This document shows positions 53,179 to 62,392 of a stretch of 64,000 nucleotides of DNA, piece by piece; the first letter of the stretch is position 1; each line of letters starts with the position of its first letter. The translations under genes were made by a program, and so were the position numbers. Source of the DNA: Flexicrinis sp001567485 (GTDB taxonomy: Bacteria > Chloroflexota > Anaerolineae > Aggregatilineales > Phototrophicaceae); assembly GCA_030263635.1 (NCBI GenBank), contig SZPI01000004.1, positions 13,536-77,535 on the forward strand. The letters run 5' to 3'. Under the pieces are notes generated by a model. That model had not been told where the DNA came from, ran no database searches, and was given only the letters and a program-made list of their open reading frames with translations.

Positions 53179-55383
53179 TTACTCGAGGGCAACGCGCACC
53201 GAGGCCGAATGCAGCCGCGGTGTCGTTGCGAGAACGACCGCGTCGCCCTGAGTATGGCGCGATTTGAGATAAACTGCACCTTGTCCGCCAACCAGTGGAA
53301 ACGACGTTTCCCCGAGGATGTCGGCAGGCCCATCCACCTCAAGCGTTATCATCGCAATCGCATAGGGCAGCACATTTCCGTAATGATCGGTGATGCGGAA
53401 GGAAATGCGCGTCATGTCGATGCCGTCCGCCTTGATTGCGGCATCGTCCGCCGTGATCTCCAGCCGCGCAGGGACGCCGTCCGCAGCGACCGACTGTTCG
53501 ATCACCGCCTTGCCATCCAGATAGCCGACAACGCGCAGGTCGTTCCATGGCTGCGCAAGGCTGATCTCCAGATCCGTGAGCAGGACGGGTGGATGCGGCA
53601 GGTTCGGAAACTGCTGGCGGTCAGGATAGAACTTGCCCTGCGGCACGTCTCCAACATACGCTTCGACATAGTCACAGTTAGTGAACACGCGCACGGGCAG
53701 GATCGTGCGGCCCTCATCGTAATCCCCGGCCTTCCAACCGCTGGCGATCTGAAGCACGGGCTTGTTCTGCGGCGGTGTCTGGCTGAGATAGGCGTAGGCG
53801 GCGTATTTCGGCAGGCGGAAGATGTCCATCACACCGTGATAGCAGATGCGGTCTCCTGCGCCGAACTCCCGATGCGTGTTGTAATCGAACGCGCACCACC
53901 CGATTGCGCCACTTACACCGCCCATGCCCCGCGCCCGATCCTGAATCCGTGCATGGCGCAGCGCATGCTCGACCCGGCGCGCGTCGTGATCCCAAGACTT
54001 CGTCGGGAACATATGTCCGTTATATTCGGTGACGAGGTGCGGGGTGTGCTCAGGTTCGACGATTGAGTTCGAGAAGTCGTTGAAGGTATAAACATCTTCG
54101 AGGAACTCTGAGCCGAGGAAGAAACGGACGCCACCGGTTTGCCGTGTTGGATCGAGGCTGCGAGCGAGGGCGTTCGTTTGTGTATAGAGCTGTGTGTTGT
54201 CCCACGATTCGTTGATGCGGACGCCCCACAGGATGATCGACGGGTGGTTATGGTCGCGCTCGATCATCGCGCGGACGTCGCGCAGCGCCAGCGCCTGCCA
54301 GTCTTCGTCTCCGATATGCTGCCAACCGGGGATTTCCTCGAACACCAGCAGGCCGATCTCGTCACAGCGGTCGAGGAAGTGCGGCGACTGCGGATAATGG
54401 GACGTGCGAACGATGTTCACGCCCAGTTCGTCTTTGAGGATATCCGCGTCCTTGCGCTGCAATCGAGCGGGCGCCGCCGCGCCGATGAACGGGAAGTTTT
54501 GGTGGCGGTTTAGGCCGACGAGCTGCATCCGCTCGCCGTTGAGATAGAAGCCGTCATCTTTGAAGCGTGCTTCCCGGAACCCGAAGCGAACCCATTTGCG
54601 ATCCTGTGTTGCACGCTGTTCGTTGCTAAGATGAACGACCATCCGGTACAGCTGCGGATGCGCTGGCGTCCACAGCTCAACGGGCGGAAGATCGCGCAAG
54701 GTGATCGTTACTGTCTGTGTGCTTTCAGGCTCCAATGAGACAGCATACGGAGACGGTGTCCATCCGTCCGACTGCTCCGTCCTTTCTTCGCGGCCGTATG
54801 CGACATAAATGGACAGGTCACGCTTCTGTGCGCCGACGTTCCGCAGCGTGACGTCAACCTCAAGGTACGGTGCCCCGGTCAGGACATCGCGGGGCTTGAC
54901 GAACACGTTGTCGATGTACGCCGTCTCAACCAGCTTGAGCGTGACATCCCGATAGATCCCGCCGAACACCAGATAGTCCACGGTGTGCCCAAACGGAGGG
55001 ATGTCCTTCCGTTCGGTCGAGTCGACAACTACGGTGAGTAGGTTGTCACCCGATTCGTTTAAGTAGTCGGTGATGTCGAGTGTGAACGGGACGAACCCCC
55101 CGCGATGCTCAGGGAACGTATGCCCGTTGACGCGCACGGTGGCGGCGGTCATAACGCCTTCGAACTCAAGGTGTGCGCGGCGTCCGTTCAACGGCTCTGT
55201 CAGCGTGAAATGCTTGCGATACGTCGAGACGAACTGATACTCCTCATCATCGAAGTTGTGATACGGCAAAATGACGTTCGCATGGGGGACGGTGACGGCA
55301 ACGAAACTCGAATCTGGCGCCGAGTCTGCCACCTGCTGCGCGCAGTACAGCCAACCCTGATTGAACGGGAACGTGCTTCTCAC
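53179..55383 (-). CDS. Glycoside hydrolase family 2 (beta-galactosidase-like)
   Basis: A 734-residue GH2 enzyme. An N-terminal jelly-roll domain (STYRKHFTLTEPLNGRRAHLEFEGV, VRVNGHTFPEHRGGFVPFTLDIT) and an immunoglobulin-like domain precede the TIM barrel. The acid/base glutamate is in LWGVRINESWDN and the nucleophile in LVTEYNGHMFPTKS. No signal peptide, so it is cytoplasmic. The GTG start has AAAGGA 6 bases upstream. A beta-galactosidase role is supported by the galT-galK genes behind it; other GH2 activities such as beta-glucuronidase or beta-mannosidase are less likely in this context. Confidence 0.88.
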   Translation of the reverse strand: MRSTFPFNQGWLYCAQQVADSAPDSSFVAVTVPHANVILPYHNFDDEEYQFVSTYRKHFTLTEPLNGRRAHLEFEGVMTAATVRVNGHTFPEHRGGFVPFTLDITDYLNESGDNLLTVVVDSTERKDIPPFGHTVDYLVFGGIYRDVTLKLVETAYIDNVFVKPRDVLTGAPYLEVDVTLRNVGAQKRDLSIYVAYGREERTEQSDGWTPSPYAVSLEPESTQTVTITLRDLPPVELWTPAHPQLYRMVVHLSNEQRATQDRKWVRFGFREARFKDDGFYLNGERMQLVGLNRHQNFPFIGAAAPARLQRKDADILKDELGVNIVRTSHYPQSPHFLDRCDEIGLLVFEEIPGWQHIGDEDWQALALRDVRAMIERDHNHPSIILWGVRINESWDNTQLYTQTNALARSLDPTRQTGGVRFFLGSEFLEDVYTFNDFSNSIVEPEHTPHLVTEYNGHMFPTKSWDHDARRVEHALRHARIQDRARGMGGVSGAIGWCAFDYNTHREFGAGDRICYHGVMDIFRLPKYAAYAYLSQTPPQNKPVLQIASGWKAGDYDEGRTILPVRVFTNCDYVEAYVGDVPQGKFYPDRQQFPNLPHPPVLLTDLEISLAQPWNDLRVVGYLDGKAVIEQSVAADGVPARLEITADDAAIKADGIDMTRISFRITDHYGNVLPYAIAMITLEVDGPADILGETSFPLVGGQGAVYLKSRHTQGDAVVLATTPRLHSASVRVALE

Positions 55384-55509
55384 AATCAGTCCTTTGCAAC
55401 ATAAGCGGCCCACGCCGCAAGGTTCTCGTTACCTGCCTGAGCCGAGCGTCAGCCCTGTTGTCGTGTCGCTGTGCAAAGTGAGGGAAATCACCCGAACACA
55501 CGAGGGAAT

Positions 55510-58053
55510 CTACCGCCGGGGCAGGCGCGGCACAACGTTGGTCAAGATCTCGTAATTGATCGTGCCCGTGCGCTCGGCAAGTTCATCCGCGGAGATGTAT
55601 TGGTCGCCCTGCCGCCCGAGCAGCACGGCCTCGTCGCCAATGCCAACCTCAGGGATATGGTTGATGCTCACGATGGTCTTTTCCATACTCACCCGGCCAA
55701 GGATCGGGGCGCGCTGGCCGTGCAGCAGCACCTCTCCGAAATTGGGTGATCGCCGGAATCCGTCAGCATAGCCAACGGCAAGGACAGCCACCCGTTCTTC
55801 GCGTTCGGTGATGTAGGTATTGCCATAGCCGACCGGATGGCCCTTCGGGAGTGTGCGTACCTGCGCGACTACGGCTTTCCACGTCAGCGCGGGCTGGAAC
55901 CCGATTGGCACCGGGACTTCGGGCGATGGAGAGTGGCCGTACATCGCGATGCCGACGCGAACCATCGAGAAGTGGTTCGACGGCGACGCCAACGTCCCGG
56001 CGCTGTTGGCGGCGTGCACATACTTAAGCTCGAACCCGGTCGCCTTGAGTGGACGTACAACACTGTTGAAGCGTACAACTTGTTCGGCGGTGTGATCCGC
56101 GTCGGAGTCGGCCGATGAGAAATGCGTATACAGTCCCTCGATCTCGAGGTAGGGGAGGCTGCGCAGTTGTCGGAACAGCGCCATCGCCTCCTCAGGCAGC
56201 AGACCGAGCCGGCCCATGCCTGTATCGACCTTGATATGCGCCTTGACCCGCTGTCCGGCGTCACGCGCGGCATGATCGTACGCCTGCGCCTGTTCAACAT
56301 CGTAGAGTGTAAGGGTGAAGTTGTGCTGGATCGCGAGCCGAACGCTGTCATATGGCACGTAACTCAAGATCAGCACCGGCGCAGTGACCCCGGCGGAACG
56401 CAAATCCTGCGCCTCGAAGACGTTCGATACGCCGAGGTACTCGGCCCCGTTGGCGAGTGCGGTTTGAGCGACTAGGGCCGCGCCATGGCCGTATCCATCC
56501 GCCTTGACGACGGCCATCAACGTGACGTTCGGGCCAACCATCTGCTTGAGCAGCTTGACGTTGGTCGCGATCGCGCCCGCATCGACCTCGACCCACGTCG
56601 GCCGGCCTGATCCCATCGTGCGGCGAATCAAAGAACGGCGTACGGTAGTCGTCCGGTGATGATCCTGTTTTACCAATCCTTGCGAAATCTCTGCGATCTC
56701 ATCCTCCGGCCCGCCTTTAACCAGAACGACATCGTTGGACGTTAGGCCAAAACGGCCGAAAAGGGTATTCAGCGCGCTGACGGCGCTGTACGAGTTGTAA
56801 ACCTGCTGTTGATTGAAGCCCCACTCAATGGCGCTTCGGCTGACGGCCGTCGCGGTAGCACCGTGTGTGATGAGCGCGTCCACGCAGTCGGTGACTTTTT
56901 GGCCGATCAGGCGCGGCCCCTGCGATTCGTACTCGCCCTGCGCGTCGAACTCACCGAGGATGGCGTAAACGCTGCCGCGCGTATCACGCACCGATCCCAG
57001 CCAGTCAAGCGCAGCAAGCATCGATTCGGTGTTTGACCGGTGCGAGTCATCTACGATCAACGAGTTGTTGATCCCGAGGATCGGCTGCATACGACCCGGC
57101 AAGGGTTCAAGCGAGGTGATCGCCTGCAAGGCATCTTCGACCCGTATACCGGCGTGCACGACGGCCACGGCCAGCGCGAACAAAATCGCATACAGGTTGT
57201 GTTTGCCCAGCAGCGGACTCCAGCAGCCGAGGTAACGCTTTCCGTCATACAGCAGATCAAAGCCGGTGCCTTGAATGCCGACGATCACGTTGTACGCCAT
57301 GAAATCGTTGCCGAAGCTGTCGATACTGACGGTGATTGCGGCGGCTTCGGTCGCGTCTTTGGCGCGCCGAGCGTATTCGTCGTCGGCGTTGATGATCGCA
57401 AGACCGGTACGGTCGAGGTGGGTAATGATGCCTGACTGGTCTTCCGCCAGCCGTTCAATCGACTCGAACGCGGCCAAGTGCGCGTGATGCACGTTGGTCA
57501 AGATGCCGATCTGCGGCGCGGCGACGGCCAGCATCGCCTCAAGCTCTCCGGGATGATCGGTTGGCAGGCGGATCACCGCGTATTGATGTTCGGGCAGCAG
57601 AGTCGCCAAACTGACCGGAAGCGCGCTGCGGTTGGCTACATCCACATTCAGGTTGGAATGCACCTGAAAACGTGTCTTGAGCACGTGTTCGAGCACATAG
57701 ATGGTGGTCGACTTGCCGGCCGACCCGGCGACGCCGATCAGTGTCGGTTGATACCGCTTGAGGATGAACTTCGCCCATGACAACAGCGAACTTTGGGTAT
57801 CACGGACGATGATGACGGTGACTGAGGACGTATCGCAGTCGGGCACGCGAGAACACAGCACGCCGGTAACGCCGTTCTGGATGGCGCGCTCGATGTAACG
57901 GTGCGTGTCTCCCTGCGGGGTGACGGTAGCAACGAACAGTTGGTTGGGGCCGGTAGGCTGCGGCCCCATGCACAAGCCTGTAAAAATCTGCGAGACAGGT
58001 TGACCGTAGAGCTGTCCGTTCCCCGCTTGCAGCAAGTCATACAGGCTGATCAT
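55510..58053 (-). CDS. MurF-like domain fused to alanine racemase
   Basis: An 847-residue fusion of the kind known from Bacteroidota (MurF-Alr). The C-terminal part (from about residue 480) is an alanine racemase with the PLP lysine in MAVVKADGYGHG, HIKVDTGMGRLG, MVRVGIAMYG and the tyrosine region GYADGFRR. The N-terminal half has the MurF fold with P-loop VAGSAGKSTT. However, the metal-binding Glu-Met-Gly is IRLP, the carbamylated-lysine site reads AEDQSG, the YNANP motif is SHRSN, and the SRG loop is GGP. The ligase half is therefore probably inactive or altered, while the racemase should supply D-alanine for peptidoglycan. Confidence 0.88.
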   Translation of the reverse strand: MISLYDLLQAGNGQLYGQPVSQIFTGLCMGPQPTGPNQLFVATVTPQGDTHRYIERAIQNGVTGVLCSRVPDCDTSSVTVIIVRDTQSSLLSWAKFILKRYQPTLIGVAGSAGKSTTIYVLEHVLKTRFQVHSNLNVDVANRSALPVSLATLLPEHQYAVIRLPTDHPGELEAMLAVAAPQIGILTNVHHAHLAAFESIERLAEDQSGIITHLDRTGLAIINADDEYARRAKDATEAAAITVSIDSFGNDFMAYNVIVGIQGTGFDLLYDGKRYLGCWSPLLGKHNLYAILFALAVAVVHAGIRVEDALQAITSLEPLPGRMQPILGINNSLIVDDSHRSNTESMLAALDWLGSVRDTRGSVYAILGEFDAQGEYESQGPRLIGQKVTDCVDALITHGATATAVSRSAIEWGFNQQQVYNSYSAVSALNTLFGRFGLTSNDVVLVKGGPEDEIAEISQGLVKQDHHRTTTVRRSLIRRTMGSGRPTWVEVDAGAIATNVKLLKQMVGPNVTLMAVVKADGYGHGAALVAQTALANGAEYLGVSNVFEAQDLRSAGVTAPVLILSYVPYDSVRLAIQHNFTLTLYDVEQAQAYDHAARDAGQRVKAHIKVDTGMGRLGLLPEEAMALFRQLRSLPYLEIEGLYTHFSSADSDADHTAEQVVRFNSVVRPLKATGFELKYVHAANSAGTLASPSNHFSMVRVGIAMYGHSPSPEVPVPIGFQPALTWKAVVAQVRTLPKGHPVGYGNTYITEREERVAVLAVGYADGFRRSPNFGEVLLHGQRAPILGRVSMEKTIVSINHIPEVGIGDEAVLLGRQGDQYISADELAERTGTINYEILTNVVPRLPRR

Positions 58054-58125
58054 GCGACTTGTCTCGTCCCTCGATTACACTCGCAGTAAGTTGCATCATG
58101 GTTATGCGTAATGGCTGCATGGTCA

Positions 58126-58710
58126 CTAACGCGGGATGTACAGCGGCACACCCGCGTAGATCAGGTTCAAGTTCAGCAGACGGTTTGCTTCGGCGATCCG
58201 ATAGATGTTGACCCCGAAGCGGGCGCCGATCCGGAATAGGGTATCTCCCGGCTGAACATAGTAGTACTGTGCTCCGACGGGCGGATACCACGGCGCCGGG
58301 GCCGACTCGAACACCGGCACGCGCAGCCCTTGGTTTGGATAGATCACGCTTGTGGACAATCCGTTCGCGCTCTTGATCGCGTCCACGGTGGAGTTGTACT
58401 TCACGGCGATCTCGCTCAACGTATCGCCGGGGCGTACAACGTAGTAGATGGATGTGCCGCTTGCAGGGGGTGGTGAAGACTCAGTGCCCGGCGCCGGGAT
58501 GACGAGGGACTGTCCGTAGTAGATGGTGTTGACGTTGGCGATACCGTTGGCTGCGGCGATGGCGCCTACACTGGTTTGAAAGCGTGCGGCGATCTTCGCC
58601 AGCGTGTCCCCCGGTTGGACGACATAGGTCTGCTGCGCGGACGCGACCGAAACCAATCCCAGCGTCAAGATAAGTACGATACATAATGTCAGTGCGCGAC
58701 GCCTGTTCAT
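58126..58710 (-). CDS. Secreted triple-LysM protein
   Basis: A 194-residue exported protein. A signal peptide (ALTLCIVLILTLGLVSVASA) is followed by three LysM repeats near residues 28-72, 88-131 and 149-192, each with the YxVxPGDTLxxIA pattern, for example YVVQPGDTLAKIAARF. Proline-rich linkers separate them. LysM domains bind peptidoglycan or chitin. No catalytic domain is present, so it may be a wall-binding adaptor. It lies 72 bases before the MurF-Alr gene on the same strand. Confidence 0.88.
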   Translation of the reverse strand: MNRRRALTLCIVLILTLGLVSVASAQQTYVVQPGDTLAKIAARFQTSVGAIAAANGIANVNTIYYGQSLVIPAPGTESSPPPASGTSIYYVVRPGDTLSEIAVKYNSTVDAIKSANGLSTSVIYPNQGLRVPVFESAPAPWYPPVGAQYYYVQPGDTLFRIGARFGVNIYRIAEANRLLNLNLIYAGVPLYIPR

Positions 58711-58795
58711 GTGAACCCCCTATGCGTCAACTCTCACCCACTAAAAGTATAACGATAACGCGCCTTAAATACACACAATGGATGGGGTGATGGGG

Positions 58796-59752
58796 TTAGC
58801 GCATCCAAGTCTCGTCGAACGCCGCGCCGCAGAAGCGGCAGTACTGCGCGTTGAGTTCAACCCATGCGCTGTTGCCACAGCTCGGGCAGTAACGCCGTGG
58901 GAGGCCATCGGCTAGACGCGTCTCAACGCGGTCGACGTATGGCTTGAGCTGGACGAGAACGGCGCCGAAAAGCCCGCCGCCAGCGCGGGGTTCATTACGA
59001 GTCGCGATCCCCACGACGGCATTATCGCGGTTCGTGATCGGCCCTCCGCCGGCATCCCTCAGCGAACTGACGTCCGTGCCGAACCATCGCTCGCCGTCGG
59101 CGGCAGCGACACAGCGGCCCTGCAGCGGAGTCTGGCCGTAACCGTGGATCGTGATGAACTGGTCGGGCAGAATTTGTGCGCCTGAGTTCACGTCGAGCAG
59201 GTTGGACACCGTGTGCGGCGTGTCGATCAATGCGAGGTCGAGGGCCGGAGACGACCATACGACGGTGCCCTGCAGCTGCCGCTGTGGCGCAAGCACGACG
59301 CTGACCGTGGTGCACGATCCGACGACGTGGCGCGTCGTGACGACGAGGCCGCTTCCACTGACGAAAAAGCCTGAGCCATCACCGTGCGGGCCTCCTGAGA
59401 TACCCAGCACCGGGAAGTAGCCATTGAGGTTGGTCTTTGCGGCCCGCGGCGTGCCCGAAAGGGGCGCAGTCGGCTTGGGTGGGGCCATACCGGGCGGCGG
59501 GGGCATGGTCGTGCGGCCAAGCCGGCGTGATGCCTCGACGTTGTGCGGGTCGAGGTCGAGCGCCATCATCAGACAGGCGCGCTTCTCCACCGACGTGAAG
59601 TACGAATCGGACAGCGTGACCCATGCACGCGCTCGCTGCTCAGGGAGCAGGTTAGCCTGTCGGATGAGCCGGCGTAGGCGATCACGCGCGACTTCGGTTC
59701 GTCCGTGCTGAAGCTCATAAAGCGCCGCGTCGATCTCACGTTGAATAGGCAT
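58796..59752 (-). CDS. Trypsin-like protein lacking the catalytic serine, with C-terminal zinc ribbon
   Basis: A 318-residue cytoplasmic protein. Residues 1-80 are helical, TPR-like (ARDRLRRLIRQANLLPEQRARAW). Then a proline-rich linker leads to a trypsin/HtrA-type double barrel with the histidine in VVTTRHVVG (about residue 141) and the aspartate in ALDLALIDTP. The serine loop reads RDAGGGPITN where GxSGGP is expected, so no nucleophile is present. A zinc ribbon closes the protein (YCPSCG and YCRFCG). Its start overlaps the P-type ATPase end by 17 bases. It is likely a non-catalytic binding or sensing protein (inference). Confidence 0.78.
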   Translation of the reverse strand: MPIQREIDAALYELQHGRTEVARDRLRRLIRQANLLPEQRARAWVTLSDSYFTSVEKRACLMMALDLDPHNVEASRRLGRTTMPPPPGMAPPKPTAPLSGTPRAAKTNLNGYFPVLGISGGPHGDGSGFFVSGSGLVVTTRHVVGSCTTVSVVLAPQRQLQGTVVWSSPALDLALIDTPHTVSNLLDVNSGAQILPDQFITIHGYGQTPLQGRCVAAADGERWFGTDVSSLRDAGGGPITNRDNAVVGIATRNEPRAGGGLFGAVLVQLKPYVDRVETRLADGLPRRYCPSCGNSAWVELNAQYCRFCGAAFDETWMR

Positions 59753-62174
59753 CGCTCTCTATCCCATTCTTCTTGACATAGGAATCCGGCATCTCGATAC
59801 CGAGCAGACTCCACATGCGGTTAACCATGCCGCGATAACGCATTCCCCGGCTGAGCAGAATCATGGTGAGGGGGAACAGCGCCGCGCACAGAATGATCGA
59901 ACCCATGCCGCCCGGCGTCGATGGATCGGGAGCGGTGTAGCGGAACAGCTCGGGCAGGATATAAAACGAAATCATCGTCAGCAGTCCGGCCGTTGTGCTG
60001 ATGAAGACGACGCGCCGGTTCTTGTGGAACGACGCCCGGTCAGCGATGTCGACGCCCTGTACGTTCCAGACGATGAGGACGCCGAACAGACAGATAAACT
60101 GCGTCACGATCCCGCGCGCGACGTCAAGGTTGGCGTCGTTCATGGCATAGGTCAGGGCAAACAGCACGGTCAGGATCACCGCGCCGATGAACCCGCAGAC
60201 GACGAGGTAGTCCACGACGTCACGGCGGAAATCCTTGATGAACTTGGGCCGGATGATGCCAAACGCGATAAATGTCGCCGGCATGTTCACCGTGCCGAAG
60301 GACGCCCAACTCATCTGAATCGGCGTGATCGGGAAGGGCAGCATCATGAACCCGACAAACACGAACAGCAGGATGTTGTACAGGTTTCGCGCCATGAACA
60401 TCTTGGTCGTACCGAAGATCGTCTGCGTGATCTCGCGCCCCTCGAAGAATGCGCGTGGCAGGGTAGACATCGCGTTGTTCAGAAGCACGATATCCGCGAC
60501 GTCCTTGCTGATCTGCGTGCCGTCATTCATCACGACGGCGAGATTGGACGACTTCAGCGCCGGGACATCATTGACACCGTCGCCGACCATCGCGACATAC
60601 TCGCCTTCGTGCTGGAGCGCCTTGACGATCTTCTGCTTCGTTCCGGGTTCGATCCGCGCGAATACGCTGCCTTGCCGCGCCGCGACCGCGAAGTCGGCTT
60701 CCGTCATGTGTTCGAGCTGGTCGCCGGTGTAGGCATAGGTCGTGTCCATGCCGGCTTGATGCGCGATGGCTCGAACCGTTTCGATGTTATCGCCTGAGAT
60801 CACCTTCAGCTTGACGTCCAGATCGCGGAACTGCGCTAGTGTGTCCTGGATGTCGTCGCGGATGTGATCGTCCATGATGACGAGCGCGACCGGCATCGCG
60901 TGCTGCGTATCCATCACCGAGTCGTCCGGCAGTTCGTTCAACCGCGCGAATCCCAGAACCCGCATGCCTTGCGCGGAGAGTTCGCTGGCCTTGACGAGCG
61001 CGTCTTGGTTGGTGATGAGCCGTTCGGGCGCGCCGAGGGCGAGCGTCGTGTCGGCGAACTGGATCGCCCCCCACTTTCGCCCGGACGTGAATGGGATCTC
61101 GCGCACTTTGTGATACCCGTTTTGCGACGTGCTCTGGACGTACGTGCTGACCGCGCGCGCCGTCGAGTTCAAATGGCTGAGGCTCTCCGTATAGGCTTTG
61201 AGCATGGGCCGGATTTCGGACTCGGCGTGTCCGTTAAGCGGGATGATCTCGACGACCCGCAGCCGATTCTGCGTAAGCGTGCCGGTCTTGTCGAAGCACA
61301 ACACCGTGACGTTTGCCATCGACTCGACGGCATTTGTTCGCTGGATCAACGTCTTGTGTCGGCTGATCCGAATCGCGCCGAGCGTGAGCGAGAGCGTCGC
61401 CACCAGCACGAGACCTTGCGGAACGAGGCTGGTAATGAACACGACGAGGTTACGCACGGCATCCAGCATGATCTCGCCGCGCAGTAGGCTGGCGACAAAC
61501 AACATCGGCGACAGCACGAACATCAAAATGATCGTGATCTCTACGATCACGGCGATCTTGTGCTGGGTCGGGGTCAGCGTGTTCTTGTAGGCTTTGGCGA
61601 TGGTGGAAAGCCGGTTGATGGTCGTCTCCGCACCGACTCTAGTTGCACGCATCACGCCTGAGCCGGCTACACAGAACGAGCCGGAGGTGATTTTATCCTC
61701 AGGCAGTTTGAAGACCGCGTCAGACTCGCCGGTCAGCTGCGACTCGTCGACTTCAAGCGAATCGCTGGTCACGACGAGGCCATCTACCGCGACACGGTCG
61801 CCCGGCTCAAGCGCGATGAGATCGTCGAGCACGATGTCCTTGATGTTGATCGTCTGTACGGCGCCGTCACGGTAGACGCGCGCCTCTTTAGCCGCCAGCG
61901 CCGCCATTTTGTCGAGCTTGCGCTTGGCCTGTATCTCCTGCACCATGCCGAGCAGCGAGTTAGTCACCACACTGAAGCCGGCGAAGAATACCGTAGCGTA
62001 GTCCTGCGCCAGCGTGACGATCAACAAGAGCGTAAAGAGCACGAAATTGAACAGGTTGAACACGTTGTCGCGGGCAATCTGCGCGTAGCTTCGCCCCGAT
62101 CGTGCCTCGAACTTGTTGGTCTGTCCGCGCCGAACGCGGTCAGCGACTTCGGCCGCAGTAAGTCCAGTGTGCAA
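59736..62174 (-). CDS. Cation-translocating P-type ATPase (CtpE-like)
   Basis: An 812-residue P-type ATPase. The actuator loop is QLTGESDAVF. The phosphorylation motif CFDKTGTLTQN has its aspartate at about residue 295, and the hinge motif is MVGDGVNDVPALKSS. Helix 4 carries SLVPQGLVL, close to the PEGL of mycobacterial CtpE, a calcium uptake pump. C-terminal helices number about six. The ion is not certain. TTG at 62174 with AGAGGGA upstream is preferred; an ATG at 62291 would add 39 residues unlike any P-type N-terminus. It overlaps the serine-less protease gene by 17 bases. Confidence 0.88.
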   Translation of the reverse strand: MHTGLTAAEVADRVRRGQTNKFEARSGRSYAQIARDNVFNLFNFVLFTLLLIVTLAQDYATVFFAGFSVVTNSLLGMVQEIQAKRKLDKMAALAAKEARVYRDGAVQTINIKDIVLDDLIALEPGDRVAVDGLVVTSDSLEVDESQLTGESDAVFKLPEDKITSGSFCVAGSGVMRATRVGAETTINRLSTIAKAYKNTLTPTQHKIAVIVEITIILMFVLSPMLFVASLLRGEIMLDAVRNLVVFITSLVPQGLVLVATLSLTLGAIRISRHKTLIQRTNAVESMANVTVLCFDKTGTLTQNRLRVVEIIPLNGHAESEIRPMLKAYTESLSHLNSTARAVSTYVQSTSQNGYHKVREIPFTSGRKWGAIQFADTTLALGAPERLITNQDALVKASELSAQGMRVLGFARLNELPDDSVMDTQHAMPVALVIMDDHIRDDIQDTLAQFRDLDVKLKVISGDNIETVRAIAHQAGMDTTYAYTGDQLEHMTEADFAVAARQGSVFARIEPGTKQKIVKALQHEGEYVAMVGDGVNDVPALKSSNLAVVMNDGTQISKDVADIVLLNNAMSTLPRAFFEGREITQTIFGTTKMFMARNLYNILLFVFVGFMMLPFPITPIQMSWASFGTVNMPATFIAFGIIRPKFIKDFRRDVVDYLVVCGFIGAVILTVLFALTYAMNDANLDVARGIVTQFICLFGVLIVWNVQGVDIADRASFHKNRRVVFISTTAGLLTMISFYILPELFRYTAPDPSTPGGMGSIILCAALFPLTMILLSRGMRYRGMVNRMWSLLGIEMPDSYVKKNGIESDAYST

Positions 62175-62392
62175 TGGCGCCGATCCCTCTGTGAGTAGTT
62201 TGGAACGCCTCGATTGTATATCACAGCGCCGCGACAGACGATACGCGATGCCACATGGACAGCGCGGCGGAACTTTGGTGATTTCACACAAACAGAACGT
62301 GGGGCTTACGATTGCAGGGCTTGCTGACCGAAGGTTAAAATCGGGTAAAGAGTGTAAGGAGCCAAAGTGCCCACCTTTCAGGAGTTCGTGGC

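Noticed and set aside
62175..62291. ATG start for the P-type ATPase at 62291
   Set aside because: The added 39 residues are unlike ATPase N-termini; TTG at 62174 has a better ribosome site. Not fully excluded.
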